From assembly GCF_001414055.1 (NCBI RefSeq), contig NZ_CP013002.1, positions 2,914,001 to 2,978,000 on the forward strand: DNA of 64,000 bases, read 5' to 3'. A program made the translations under genes and the position numbers. Shown here one piece after another: positions 8,490 through 17,031 of this stretch. Within the stretch, counting starts at the first letter, position 1; the number at the start of each line of letters is the position of its first letter. This stretch comes from Caulobacter henricii. Its GTDB lineage: Bacteria; Pseudomonadota; Alphaproteobacteria; Caulobacterales; Caulobacteraceae. Under the pieces are notes generated by a model. It was not told the origin of the DNA, made no database searches, and saw only the letters and a program-made list of their open reading frames with translations.

Positions 8490-8864
8490 TCAGGCCTCGG
8501 GAGGCGGACGGGACAGGATCGAGGCGTGATCGGCGTCGCTGGTCTGGCGCAGGGCGCGCAGATCTTCACTGATCCGGAAGATCGCGACATAGAACTCGCA
8601 GAACGCCCGCCACAGCAGGACCATCGCCCCGGCGACCAGCAGGCCGGCGATCAGAACGGGAAATGCCAGCAGCAGCGAACCGATGCCGGGCTCCTTCAGG
8701 GCCAGGCCGACAGCCGCACCGACCACCGAAAAGGCAAACAGGGCGACAACGCCAAGGCCTGCCCAGTAGATCAGGTGAATCACCGGGCCCGTGACAAGGC
8801 GGTCGAAGGTCAGCAGGTCCCACAACAGGGCGCTGGTGGATTTTGTCTTCTTGACCGGAGGCAT
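8490..8864 (-). CDS. DUF4282-like membrane protein
   Basis: 124 residues from the ATG at 8864 (MPPVKKTKS); an upstream in-frame ATG at 8909 would add 15 residues and neither start has a strong ribosome site. The chain shows LLTFDRLVTGPVIHLIYWAGL, two long hydrophobic helices, then LLWRAFCEFYVAIFRISEDL. That pattern of a short cytosolic lead, two membrane helices and an R-x-x-C-E-x-x-V/I helix is the DUF4282 family. No function is established. It is convergent with fliJ, and its role in the flagellar block, if any, is unknown. Confidence 0.75.
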   Translation of the reverse strand: MPPVKKTKSTSALLWDLLTFDRLVTGPVIHLIYWAGLGVVALFAFSVVGAAVGLALKEPGIGSLLLAFPVLIAGLLVAGAMVLLWRAFCEFYVAIFRISEDLRALRQTSDADHASILSRPPPEA

Positions 8865-9028
8865 ACGAACAGACCCGAAACCGGCGGGAAAACCGCCGCC
8901 TTGACGCATCGCTAGCAGCGCAAAGCCTGCTTCGCAATGCCGAGCCGGCCACAGCCCTTGGCGGAGAAAGCCTCACTTGCGACCAGCGGCCACGAGGCTC
9001 GTCCGGATCGAGGCCCTCCCGGTTAGGA

Positions 9029-11131
9029 TCAGACCATGCCCACGGTCTTGAGGCGGGCCCGAGGATGGATCTCGTTCTGGCTCATCACCACGGTCTGGCC
9101 GCGGAAGCGCTCGATGATCGACCGCACATAGGGCCGGACCCCCGGGCTGGTCAGCAGGACGGCGGCTTCGCCTTGCAGGGCCGCACGTTCAAAGGCCTCG
9201 CGGACGCCGCGAATGAATTCCTGCAACCGCGACGGGGCGAGGGCCAATTGCTTGTCGTCGCCCGGCCCGACCAGGGATTCGGCGAAGGCCTGCTCCCACT
9301 CGGCCGACAGGGTGATGATCGGCAGGGCCCCGTCGTCGCCGCGATTGGCCCAGCACAGCTGGCGAGCCAGACGCGCGCGGACCTGTTCGACCAGCTGGGT
9401 GACCGAGCTGGTATGGGGCGCGGCCTCGCCGATCCCTTCCAGGATCTGCGGCAGGTCGCGGATCGAGACGCGCTCCTTGAGCAGGGCCTGGAGCACGCGC
9501 TGAACGGTCGTGGCCGTCGCGACGGAGGGGATCAGGTCGTCGACCAGCTTCTTCTGGCCTTCCGGCAGGTCCTTCAGCAGCTTCTGGACTTCCGAATAGG
9601 ACAGCAGGTCGGCCATGTTCTCCTTGAGGATTTCGGTCAGGTGGGTCGTCAGGACCGTGGCCGGATCGACGATGGTGTAGCCGCGGAAGGTGGCTTCTTC
9701 ACGCAGGTCGTCAGCCACCCAGGTCGCGGGAAGGCCGAAGGCCGGCTCGCGCACGTGCTCGCCCGGCAGTTCGACCTGGCCGCCGCGCGGATCCATGGCC
9801 ATCAGCATGCCCAGACGGACCTCGCCGGCCCCGGCTTCCATTTCCTTGATGCGGATGGCGTAGCCCTGATTGGCCAGGCGCATGTTGTCGAGAATGCGCA
9901 CCGGCGGCATGACGAAGCCGAACTCGGTGGCCAGGGTCTTGCGCAGGGCGCGGATCTGGTCGGTCAGGCGACGACCATCGAGATCATTGATCAGGGTCAG
10001 AAGGCCATAGCCCAGCTCGATCTTGACGTCGTCGATGGCCAGGGAGGCGCTGATCGGCTCTTCCTCAGGTTCGCTGGCGACGGCGTCGGCGAGGGCAGGG
10101 TTCAGGGGCGGCGGCTCCTTGGCCGACATCGCGCGGCGATAGGCCAGGAAGCCTGCGCCCAGCGACAGCACGGCAAACGGGATGATCGGCATGCCGGGGA
10201 TCAGTGCCATGACGCCCGAAGAGGCCGAAACCATGCCCAGGGCCACCGGGTTCATCGACAGCTGCGTGGTCAGGGCGGCATTGGCCGAGCCCTCAACCCC
10301 GGCCTTTGACACCACCAGGCCCGCCGCGATCGAGATGATCAGGGCCGGAATCTGGCTGACCAGGCCATCGCCGATAGTCATCAGGGTATAGGTGGCTGAC
10401 GCCTGGCCGATCGGAATCTTGTGCTGAAGGACACCGATCAGGATGCCGCCGATGATGTTGATCGCGGTGATGATCAGGCCGGCGACGGCGTCGCCCTTCA
10501 CGAACTTGCTGGCGCCGTCCATGGCCCCGAAGAAGGTGCTTTCCTGCTCCAGATCCTTGCGGCGCTGCTTGGCGGTTTCCTGGTCGATCAGGCCGGTCGA
10601 CAGATCGGCGTCGATGGCCATCTGCTTGCCGGGCATGGCGTCCAGGGTGAAGCGGGCGGCGACTTCGGCGATCCGGCCCGAGCCCTTGGTGACGACCATG
10701 AAGTTCACCACCACCAGGATGATGAAAATGATCACCCCGATGATGAAGTTGCCCTGCATCATCAGGTTGCCGAAAGCTTCGATCACCGCGCCGGCCCCGT
10801 GCGCACCTTCGTGGCCATGGCCCAGGATCAGCCGTGTCGAGGCGATGTTCAGGCCAAGCCGATAGAGGGTGGCCACGAGCAGGACGGTCGGGAACGACGT
10901 GAATTCCAGCGGCTTCTTGATCAGCACCGCAGTCATCAGGATCAGGACCGATCCGGTCAGCGAAATCGCCAGCAGCAGGTCCAGCAGCATTGGCGGGACC
11001 GGCAGGATCAGCAGGACAATGATGCCGACGACGCCGACCGCCAGGCCCATTTCGCCGCGCAGAATCCCCGCCCACAGCGAACTGGCGCTGGGCATTGCAC
11101 TGCTGGTCTTGGGGAGGGCCGCGTCTGCCAT
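9029..11131 (-). CDS. flhA: Flagellar export gate protein FlhA
   Basis: 700 residues, the normal FlhA length. The N-terminal half carries about eight membrane helices (GLAVGVVGIIVLLILPVPP onward) and the FHIPEP-family signature around RLGLNIASTRLIL. It also has the conserved cytoplasmic loop VVTKGSGRIAEVAARFTLDAMPGKQ in several shorter blocks. The C-terminal ~330 residues are the cytosolic ring domain that docks substrates and chaperones (VVDPATVLTTHLTEI). FlhA uses the proton-motive force with FliI and FliJ for flagellar export. The gene follows flbD after 121 bases that contain a hairpin, so it may be only partly coupled to the fliF operon. Confidence 0.97.
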   Translation of the reverse strand: MADAALPKTSSAMPSASSLWAGILRGEMGLAVGVVGIIVLLILPVPPMLLDLLLAISLTGSVLILMTAVLIKKPLEFTSFPTVLLVATLYRLGLNIASTRLILGHGHEGAHGAGAVIEAFGNLMMQGNFIIGVIIFIILVVVNFMVVTKGSGRIAEVAARFTLDAMPGKQMAIDADLSTGLIDQETAKQRRKDLEQESTFFGAMDGASKFVKGDAVAGLIITAINIIGGILIGVLQHKIPIGQASATYTLMTIGDGLVSQIPALIISIAAGLVVSKAGVEGSANAALTTQLSMNPVALGMVSASSGVMALIPGMPIIPFAVLSLGAGFLAYRRAMSAKEPPPLNPALADAVASEPEEEPISASLAIDDVKIELGYGLLTLINDLDGRRLTDQIRALRKTLATEFGFVMPPVRILDNMRLANQGYAIRIKEMEAGAGEVRLGMLMAMDPRGGQVELPGEHVREPAFGLPATWVADDLREEATFRGYTIVDPATVLTTHLTEILKENMADLLSYSEVQKLLKDLPEGQKKLVDDLIPSVATATTVQRVLQALLKERVSIRDLPQILEGIGEAAPHTSSVTQLVEQVRARLARQLCWANRGDDGALPIITLSAEWEQAFAESLVGPGDDKQLALAPSRLQEFIRGVREAFERAALQGEAAVLLTSPGVRPYVRSIIERFRGQTVVMSQNEIHPRARLKTVGMV

Positions 11132-11210
11132 TCAGTGCCTGGTTCCTGTTCCGACGTCCCCGCGCATGAAGCGATTTGGGCGGGGTCGCCAGGTCCTCAA
11201 TTCAACTCTG

Positions 11211-11248
11211 CCTGCGGTGACGTCCGACTGAGGGTCGTCACCGGCAGG
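11211..11248 (-). terminator. Stem-loop between flbD and flhA
   Basis: CCTGC plus GGTGACG (11211-11222) pairs with CGTCACC (11236-11242) and GCAGG (11244-11248), with one bulged base and a 13-base loop. It starts five bases past the flbD stop codon. No T-tract follows on the minus strand, so it is more likely a partial terminator, attenuator or mRNA 3' protector than a full stop. Confidence 0.4.
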
Positions 11249-11252
11249 GGCA

Positions 11253-12623
11253 TCAGGCGGCGGCGGAGCCCATGCCGCCCTGCGGCGGCGGCACCGAAAT
11301 CCCGGCGTCGCCGTACTCCTTGAGCTTGTTTCGCAGGGTCCGGATCGAGATGCCCAGGATGTTGGCCGCATGGGTGCGGTTGCCCAGGCAGTGCTCGAGG
11401 GTGTCGATGATCAGGTGCTGCTCAACCTCGGCCACGGTCGAACCGACAAAGGCGCGCGACACGGCATCGGCGGCCATCTGGGCGCCACGGGCCACGGCGG
11501 CGTCCGGGCTGGGAGCCATGGGCTGACCGTCCGGCAGGCGGATGGCGAACTCCTCGATCTCCGCGCCGGACGACAGCAGCACCGCACGGTGCATGGCGTT
11601 CTCCAGTTCGCGGACATTGCCCGGCCAGCGATGGCCGATCAGGCGACGCTTGGCCTCGGCCGAGATCGGCTTTTCCGCCACGCCATTGGCCGCCGAGTAC
11701 TTCTTGATGAAGAACTCGCAGAGGCTCAGCACATCGGCCGGACGTTCGCGCAGCGGCGGCAGGCGCAGGTTCACGACATTGAGGCGATAGAGCAGGTCTT
11801 CGCGGAATGTGCCGTCCTTCACGGCCTGGGTCAGGTCGCGGTTGGAGGTGGCGAGGATGCGGATGTCGACCTTGACCGGCTTCTGACCGCCAACGCGGTC
11901 GATCTCGCGCTCCTGGATGGCGCGCAGCAACTTGGCCTGCAGGCGGGTGTCCATTTCGCTGATTTCGTCCAGCAGCAGCGTGCCGCCATTGGCTTCCTCG
12001 AACTTGCCGATGCGACGAGCCATGGCCCCGGTAAAGGCACCCTTCTCGTGGCCGAACAGTTCGCTTTCCAGCAGGTTCTCGGGGATGGCAGCGCAGTTGA
12101 CCGAGATGAAGGGGGCCTTGGCACGCCGCGACTTTCCGTGGAGATAGCGGGCCATCACCTCCTTGCCCGAGCCGCTTTCGCCGGTGATCAGGATCGAGGC
12201 GTCGGACGGGGCCACCTGGTCGGCCAGGCGGATGACGCTCTCCATCGACGGATCGCGGACGATCATCGGGCGTTCGTCATCGGTGACTGCAGACAGGACC
12301 GCCGCGATCAGCTCCGCATCCGGCGGCAGGGGAATGAATTCCTTGGCCCCGGCCTTGATGGCGGCAGCGGCGCGCATCGGATCGGCGTCGACCCCGCAGG
12401 CAACGACCGGAACGCGGATGCGCTCGGACTCGTTGGCCGCGATCAGGCCCGCGATATCCAGCGAGTAGTCGACCATCAGCAGGTCGGCCCCCTGGCCCGC
12501 CCGCAGGGCATGGGTCGCCTGCTCGATCGTCTCGACGTGCGAGACCTTGGCCCCCGTGTTCATCGCCATTTTCACGGCGACCGAGAGCTGTCCGTTCAGT
12601 TTACCAACGACGAGAAGCCGCAT
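11253..12623 (-). CDS. flbD: Sigma-54-dependent flagellar regulator FlbD
   Basis: 456 residues. Residues ~1-115 are a degenerate receiver: the acidic pocket is missing (VVGKLNG instead of VDDD), although D52 (MVDYSLD) and the lysine in AGAKEFIPLP remain. The AAA+ domain has Walker A GESGSGKE, the sigma-54-contact loop GAFTGA, Walker B GTLLLDEIS and the arginine region REDLLYRLNV. A Fis-type helix-turn-helix closes the protein (NILGISIRTLRNKLKEYG). In Caulobacter FlbD activates the late sigma-54 flagellar promoters and represses fliF, with activity set by the assembly checkpoint via FliX rather than a classical kinase. FliX is not in this window. Confidence 0.97.
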   Translation of the reverse strand: MRLLVVGKLNGQLSVAVKMAMNTGAKVSHVETIEQATHALRAGQGADLLMVDYSLDIAGLIAANESERIRVPVVACGVDADPMRAAAAIKAGAKEFIPLPPDAELIAAVLSAVTDDERPMIVRDPSMESVIRLADQVAPSDASILITGESGSGKEVMARYLHGKSRRAKAPFISVNCAAIPENLLESELFGHEKGAFTGAMARRIGKFEEANGGTLLLDEISEMDTRLQAKLLRAIQEREIDRVGGQKPVKVDIRILATSNRDLTQAVKDGTFREDLLYRLNVVNLRLPPLRERPADVLSLCEFFIKKYSAANGVAEKPISAEAKRRLIGHRWPGNVRELENAMHRAVLLSSGAEIEEFAIRLPDGQPMAPSPDAAVARGAQMAADAVSRAFVGSTVAEVEQHLIIDTLEHCLGNRTHAANILGISIRTLRNKLKEYGDAGISVPPPQGGMGSAAA

Positions 12624-12650
12624 GATCCTGTCCTCCTTGACGCGTCAGGC

Positions 12651-12986
12651 TCAGCCCGCCGCGTCGCCGTCCTTGATGATTTCCGTCATGGTCACGCCCA
12701 GGCGTTCGTCGACGACGACCACCTCGCCCCGGGCCACCAGCCGGTTGTTCACATAGATATCGATGGCCTCGCCGACCTTGCGGTCCAGTTCGAGGATGCT
12801 GCCCTGGCCCAGCTGCAGCAGCTGGGCGACGGACATGTGGGCGCGGCCGAGCACCGCCGAGATATTGACCGGAACATCGAACACCGGTGCCAGGTCGGAA
12901 GCGATCTTGTCGGCGATCTCGACGGGCATTTCCGAGGCCAGCATCTGGCCTCCGAACTCGTCGAGCGTGAGATTATCTTCGGACAT
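12651..12986 (-). CDS. fliN: Flagellar motor switch protein FliN
   Basis: 111 residues: a short acidic lead, then the SpoA/FliN fold (VPVNISAVLGRAHMSVAQLLQL, then GSILELDRKVGEAIDIYVNN, then LVARGEVVVVDERLGVTMTEI). FliN lines the cytoplasmic C-ring, binds FliM and helps receive FliH-FliI export complexes. It sits five bases after flbE and 27 before flbD, so these genes are one transcript with fliG and fliF. Length and motifs are normal. Confidence 0.95.
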   Translation of the reverse strand: MSEDNLTLDEFGGQMLASEMPVEIADKIASDLAPVFDVPVNISAVLGRAHMSVAQLLQLGQGSILELDRKVGEAIDIYVNNRLVARGEVVVVDERLGVTMTEIIKDGDAAG

Positions 12987-12991
12987 GGCAG

Positions 12992-13642
12992 TCAGCTTTC
13001 GCTAGCGGGAAGCAGGGGTTCGGCGTGGAGTCCCTCAGCGGCGATAGCGGCCTCAAGGGCTTCGGCGACCCGACGGGTCGCCTCGTCTGGATCAAAGGCG
13101 GCGCGGCCGTCGCCCCAGTCGAAGGTGAAGGCAGCGGGCGGCATGCCGCTGTCGGCCCGCGCCACGATCTGGCCCGGGAAACCAATGGCATGGGCCGTTT
13201 CTTCGAGCGCAGCCTGGGTCCGTTCGACCAGGTCCTGGGACACCCGGACGGTGATCCTGGGCTGGGCCTCGACTTCACGGGCCAGAGCCACCAGGGCGGC
13301 GCTGGCCGGTGCCTCGGGGAAACGTTCGAGGGCGGCGTCAGCGATCTTGCGGCCTGCAGCAAGAGCCAGCATGGCCGATCCCGAGCGATGTTCGTGGGCC
13401 ACGGCGGCGAGGGTCGAGAACGCCTCCTGAACGGCACGGGAGATGTCTGCCAGGGCATTGGCGGCGTGCTGCTCGGCCCGGGCCACCGCCGAGCGCTCGC
13501 CCTCGGCATAGGCCAGGGCCTTGGCGGTCTCGACCTCCTCCGGCGTGAAGCTGCGCTTCACCTTCGGCGCCTGATAGGCCACACCGCCGCCGTCGTCGAA
13601 GACGGTGTCGAAGGCGAAGCGCTTGTGGGGGATGTCGGTCAT
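12992..13642 (-). CDS. flbE: FliH-like flagellar assembly protein FlbE
   Basis: 216 residues. An N-terminal disordered part with [12 protein letters not shown] precedes a helical, alanine/glutamate-rich middle ([20 protein letters not shown]), typical of FliH stalks that bind the FliI N-terminus. The C-terminal half has the V-ATPase subunit E/FliH-like domain ([15 protein letters not shown], then [17 protein letters not shown], matching the D-x-x-x-x-x-G-x-x-x-x-W-x-x-G pattern of FliH ends). In Caulobacter the gene between fliG and fliN is flbE. It probably links FliI to the C-ring. Confidence 0.88.
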   Translation of the reverse strand: MTDIPHKRFAFDTVFDDGGGVAYQAPKVKRSFTPEEVETAKALAYAEGERSAVARAEQHAANALADISRAVQEAFSTLAAVAHEHRSGSAMLALAAGRKIADAALERFPEAPASAALVALAREVEAQPRITVRVSQDLVERTQAALEETAHAIGFPGQIVARADSGMPPAAFTFDWGDGRAAFDPDEATRRVAEALEAAIAAEGLHAEPLLPASES

Positions 13643-13655
13643 GTCGCCATCCGCC

Positions 13656-14678
13656 TCAGTAAATCAGCTCGTCGTCGCTGCCCGAACCGGCCAGCATGAT
13701 TTCGCCCTTGGCAGCCAGGTCCTTGGCGACCTGGACCATGGCGACCTGGGCCTGGTCGACGTCCTTTAGACGCACCGGACCCATGCTCTCCATGTCCTCG
13801 CGCATGATCTTGGCGGCGCGTTCCGACATGTTGGAGAAGAACATCTCGCGCAGCTTGTCCGAGGCCCCCTTCAGGGCCAGGGCCAGTTGCTCCTTGCTGG
13901 TGGCGCGCAGCAGGGTCTGGACGCCACCCGGATCGAGCTTGGACAGGTCCTCGAACACGAACATCAGGGCCCGGATGCGCTCGGCCGCTTCGCGGTTGCG
14001 CTCTTCTAGGGCGGCGATGAAACGCGCCTCGGTCTGACGGTCGAAGTTGTTGAAGATCTCCGCCATCATCTCGTGGCTGTCGCGCTTGGACGTGCGCGCC
14101 AGGTTCGACATGAATTCGTTGCGCAGGGTCTGTTCGATCTTGTCGAGGATCTCGCGCTGCACAGGCTCCATGCGCAGCATGCGGGTGACGCATTCGAGGG
14201 CGAAATCTTCAGGCAGCGACGCCAGCACGCGAGCGGCGTGGTCGGACTTTACCTTGGACAGCACCACGGCCACGGTCTGGGGGTATTCGTTCTTCAAATA
14301 GTTGGCGAGCACCGCCTCGTTCACATTGCCCAGCTTGTCCCACATGGTGCGACCCGCCGGACCGCGGATTTCCTCCATCAGGGCATCCACCTTTTCAGGT
14401 GGCATGAAGGATTGCAGCAGGCGCTGGGTCTGTTCGTAGGAGCCCATGATCGCGCCGGTCGAGCTCATGCCCGACACGAACTCGACCAGCAGTTCTTCCA
14501 CCACGGTGGCCGAAACCGTGCCGAGGCCGGCCATGGCCTGGGAGACTTCCTTGATCTCCTCGTCGTCAAGGGCCTCCCAGATGCGGGTGTGATCTTCACC
14601 CAGCGACAGCAGCACGATCGCGGCCTTTTCCGGGCCGGCGAGCTTGCTCACGTCATTGATGGACGCCTTCATCGCCAT
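13656..14678 (-). CDS. fliG: Flagellar motor switch protein FliG
   Basis: 340 residues with the three-domain FliG plan: an N-terminal FliF-binding domain ([19 protein letters not shown]), a middle domain with EHPQ-like [14 protein letters not shown], and the C-terminal torque domain. The last carries the charged helix that meets the stator ([17 protein letters not shown], then [20 protein letters not shown], with key Arg/Asp/Glu residues present). The start codon overlaps the last base of the fliF stop, so the two are translationally coupled. This is expected for a stoichiometric rotor pair. Confidence 0.97.
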   Translation of the reverse strand: MAMKASINDVSKLAGPEKAAIVLLSLGEDHTRIWEALDDEEIKEVSQAMAGLGTVSATVVEELLVEFVSGMSSTGAIMGSYEQTQRLLQSFMPPEKVDALMEEIRGPAGRTMWDKLGNVNEAVLANYLKNEYPQTVAVVLSKVKSDHAARVLASLPEDFALECVTRMLRMEPVQREILDKIEQTLRNEFMSNLARTSKRDSHEMMAEIFNNFDRQTEARFIAALEERNREAAERIRALMFVFEDLSKLDPGGVQTLLRATSKEQLALALKGASDKLREMFFSNMSERAAKIMREDMESMGPVRLKDVDQAQVAMVQVAKDLAAKGEIMLAGSGSDDELIY

Positions 14679-16333
14679 CAGTTCGACTCGTGCAGCCAGG
14701 TGCGCAGGATGGCCACCGACTCGTCAGGATGCTTGTCGACGAATTCGGAGACCCGCTTGATCGAGGACGCCTTCACCTGGCCCTCGATCTTGGCGATGTC
14801 GATGCGCTGATCGATGTCGGCACCCATGGGACCGGCGATGGCGATCGGCTCGCCGGCCTGGTCGATGATCACTTCCTGGGTCGAGCCGTCGGAAAGGGTG
14901 ACCATTCGGGTGACCTGGGGCGCGCTCATGACGACCTGAGTGTTGGCACCCGGGGAGGCCATGCTGTTCAGGAAGGGTCGGACCGCAAACAGCAGGATCA
15001 TGATGGCGACGATGCCCAGGACCGCCAGCTCGGCGATGCGCATGATGTCGTTCTTGCCGAAGCTCGCCAGCAGGCCGGCCTTGTCCAGGGCCTGATCCTC
15101 GGGTTGCGGGAAGCGGATATTGGTGACCTTGACCTGGTCGCCGCGGGCGGCGTCGAAGCCGATCGCCGTCTTGACCAGATCCTCCAGCTGGGCGCGCTCC
15201 TCCTCGGTCCGCGGCGTATAGGCACCGGGCTTGCCGTCCTTGCCTGCGGGCGCGGTGACGCCGTCAATCGCCACAGCCACGGCCAGCTTCTTGATAGTGC
15301 CAGGCTCGGTAACCTCAGTGCGGACCGACTTGGAGATCTCGTAGTTGGTGACGCTCTCGTTATTGCCCGAACGCGACCCAAGCTGCTGGAAACCATTGGC
15401 TCCGCCGCCGCCCGGAATGTTCTGGGCCGCAGTGGTGCCACCGTTCTCGTCGCCCTTCGTTTCCTGGCTGTTGGCCTCGTTGGTGCTCTCCGAACGGATC
15501 ACCTGGCCCTCGGGATCGAACTTTTCTTCCTGGACGGTCACCCTGTTCAGGTCGAGTTCGGCGGTGACATTGACGCGGGCCTTGCCCGGACCGAGAACGC
15601 CTTCGATCATGTCCTTGACGGTCTTGGCGATGCGGGCCTCGACCTCGGACTTCCGATCCTGCGCCATCTGACCCGCCAGGCTCTCATCGCTGGCCGCTGT
15701 CAGGGTCTTGCCGTGCTGGTCGATGACATTGACCTTCTCAGGCTTCATGCCCGCGACAGAGCCGGCGACCAGATTCTGCACAGCCCGCACCATGTCGGCC
15801 GAAGGCTCACGGCCACCCGTCCCAATGGTCACGGCGGCTGAGGGCTGCTCGGCATCCTCCTCGAAGAGCTGGCGCTTGGGCAGGACCAGGTGCACGCGCA
15901 CCGAATTGACGCCCTGCCATTCCTTGATGGTGCGCTCCAGCTCGCCCTGAAGAGCGCGCTGACGGTTCAGCTGCTGGACGAAATCGGTCTGGCCCAGGGC
16001 ATTGTTGCTGTCGAAGATTTCATAGCCAATCGAGCCGGAGGTCACGAGGCCCTTGCCGGCGACCAGCAGGCGGGCCGAGGCCACCTTGTCGCGGGCCACC
16101 ATAATGGTCGATCCGTCGCCCTTGGTTTCATACTTCACGCCGGCTTGGTCCAGGGCCTGGGTGACTTCCGACGCTTCCTTGAGGTCGAGGTTGGAATAGA
16201 GGAGCTCGGTCGGCTCCTTGCCCATGAACATGACCAGGGCGACGAGAATGGCCACGACACCGGCGCCCACGCCGATCAGAGCGGCGAGACGGCCGACGCC
16301 GAACCTCTGTATCGCGCTCAGAAAGCTATCCAC
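14678..16333 (-). CDS. fliF: Flagellar MS-ring protein FliF
   Basis: 551 residues. An N-terminal helix ([21 protein letters not shown]) and a C-terminal helix near residue 435 ([16 protein letters not shown]) bracket the periplasmic ring-building motifs ([35 protein letters not shown]). A long Ser/Gly/Asn-rich linker lies between RBM3 halves. The extreme C-terminus ([18 protein letters not shown]) is the FliG-binding tail. FliF nucleates the basal body and heads the fliF-fliG-flbE-fliN-flbD transcript. In Caulobacter the operon is activated by CtrA and later repressed by FlbD. Confidence 0.98.
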   Translation of the reverse strand: MDSFLSAIQRFGVGRLAALIGVGAGVVAILVALVMFMGKEPTELLYSNLDLKEASEVTQALDQAGVKYETKGDGSTIMVARDKVASARLLVAGKGLVTSGSIGYEIFDSNNALGQTDFVQQLNRQRALQGELERTIKEWQGVNSVRVHLVLPKRQLFEEDAEQPSAAVTIGTGGREPSADMVRAVQNLVAGSVAGMKPEKVNVIDQHGKTLTAASDESLAGQMAQDRKSEVEARIAKTVKDMIEGVLGPGKARVNVTAELDLNRVTVQEEKFDPEGQVIRSESTNEANSQETKGDENGGTTAAQNIPGGGGANGFQQLGSRSGNNESVTNYEISKSVRTEVTEPGTIKKLAVAVAIDGVTAPAGKDGKPGAYTPRTEEERAQLEDLVKTAIGFDAARGDQVKVTNIRFPQPEDQALDKAGLLASFGKNDIMRIAELAVLGIVAIMILLFAVRPFLNSMASPGANTQVVMSAPQVTRMVTLSDGSTQEVIIDQAGEPIAIAGPMGADIDQRIDIAKIEGQVKASSIKRVSEFVDKHPDESVAILRTWLHESN

Positions 16334-16412
16334 TCAGGCCAATCCCCCAGAAAGCCACCCCGACGGGGGACAATGGCGTTGGTGGCCCTGAAGCCGCCGT
16401 CGCTAGGCAGGA

Positions 16413-16432
16413 TTTACCCAGTCCAAGGTAAA
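16413..16432 (-). promoter_or_regulatory. Inverted repeat upstream of fliF, candidate control site
   Basis: TTTACC (16413-16418) and GGTAAA (16427-16432) form an exact inverted repeat with an eight-base spacer, 80-100 bases upstream of the fliF start. The fliF promoter of Caulobacter is controlled by CtrA (TTAA-type half-sites) and FlbD. This repeat departs from the CtrA consensus in one base per half (TTTA for TTAA), so the binding protein is not certain. Confidence 0.4.
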
Positions 16433-16484
16433 CGAGGCGTTTACATCTGAGCGCTCTTCCGGGATGCCCGGGTGCCAAAACGTC

Positions 16485-16514
16485 GCGGCCGCGCCCCGGG
16501 AGGGGCGCGGCCGC
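16485..16514 (-). terminator. Strong hairpin terminator after sciP
   Basis: A perfect 13-bp GC-only stem (16485-16497 with 16502-16514) closes a four-base loop. On the minus strand it is followed within four bases by GTTTTGG. It lies 66 bases beyond the sciP stop and upstream of the candidate fliF promoter, so it should insulate fliF from sciP transcription. Confidence 0.7.
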
Positions 16515-16580
16515 TGAACGTATCAAGCTGGCCCTCCAACCGTTAAGGGTCGGAAAAGCCATATCATTCAGGCCCGCCGG

Positions 16581-16862
16581 CTAGCGGTACTGCTGAAGCC
16601 GGGTGGTCCGCAGACCCGCCAGGCCGTGTTTGTCGATCGATTGCTGCCAATTGAGAAATTCCTCATTGGTCAACTTGTACCGATCGCACGCTTCATCAAG
16701 CGAGAGCAGGCCACCGCGAACGGCGGCGACTACCTCGGCTTTCCGCCGGATCACCCAACGCTGGGTTTCCGGAGGCGGCAAGTCGGAGAGAGTCAGAGGC
16801 GCGCCGGTCGGACCGATCACGTACTTCTCACCCCGGCTGTTCGTGCGCTGCTGCTGCAACAT
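16581..16862 (-). CDS. sciP: CtrA inhibitory protein SciP (DUF1153)
   Basis: 93 residues from the ATG at 16862 (MLQQQRTNSRG); a seven-residue upstream extension is unlikely because the family starts here. The sequence shows KYVIGPTGAPLTLSDLPPP, RWVIRRKAEVVAAVRGGLLS and NWQQSIDKHGLAGLRTTR, the DUF1153 helix-turn-helix. In Caulobacter SciP accumulates in swarmer cells and blocks CtrA-dependent transcription by binding CtrA and promoter DNA. Here it sits between fliF and flgE on the same strand, with its own terminator and a CtrA-box-like element upstream, so it probably forms a separate unit. Confidence 0.96.
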   Translation of the reverse strand: MLQQQRTNSRGEKYVIGPTGAPLTLSDLPPPETQRWVIRRKAEVVAAVRGGLLSLDEACDRYKLTNEEFLNWQQSIDKHGLAGLRTTRLQQYR

Positions 16863-17008
16863 GGCTTTACGCCTTTCCCACAACCATCACTGTTGAAGGT
16901 CACTATAGGCGCCAGCCAATAACAGCGGCTTAATTCCAATAGTAAAGAAATGCCTAAACACCAGGCTTCTCCGTAAAGTCTTTAGTGTGCCGATGTGGAA
17001 CACGGCCA

Positions 17009-17022
17009 TTAAAGCAAGTTAA
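17009..17022 (-). promoter_or_regulatory. CtrA-box-like element upstream of sciP
   Basis: TTAA (17009-17012) and TTAA (17019-17022) are separated by six bases, the same spacing as in the ctrA upstream region and one base short of the published TTAA-N7-TTAA. It is about 150 bases upstream of the sciP start, just past the flgE stop. The surrounding 16940-17031 stretch is unusually AT-rich for this genome. sciP is known to be CtrA-dependent in Caulobacter. Confidence 0.45.
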
Positions 17023-17031
17023 TACCTATAA

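Noticed and set aside
11370-13430. A 686-codon plus-strand frame opposite flbD, fliN and flbE
   Set aside because: It crosses three well-supported genes on the other strand and has no ribosome site or family features.
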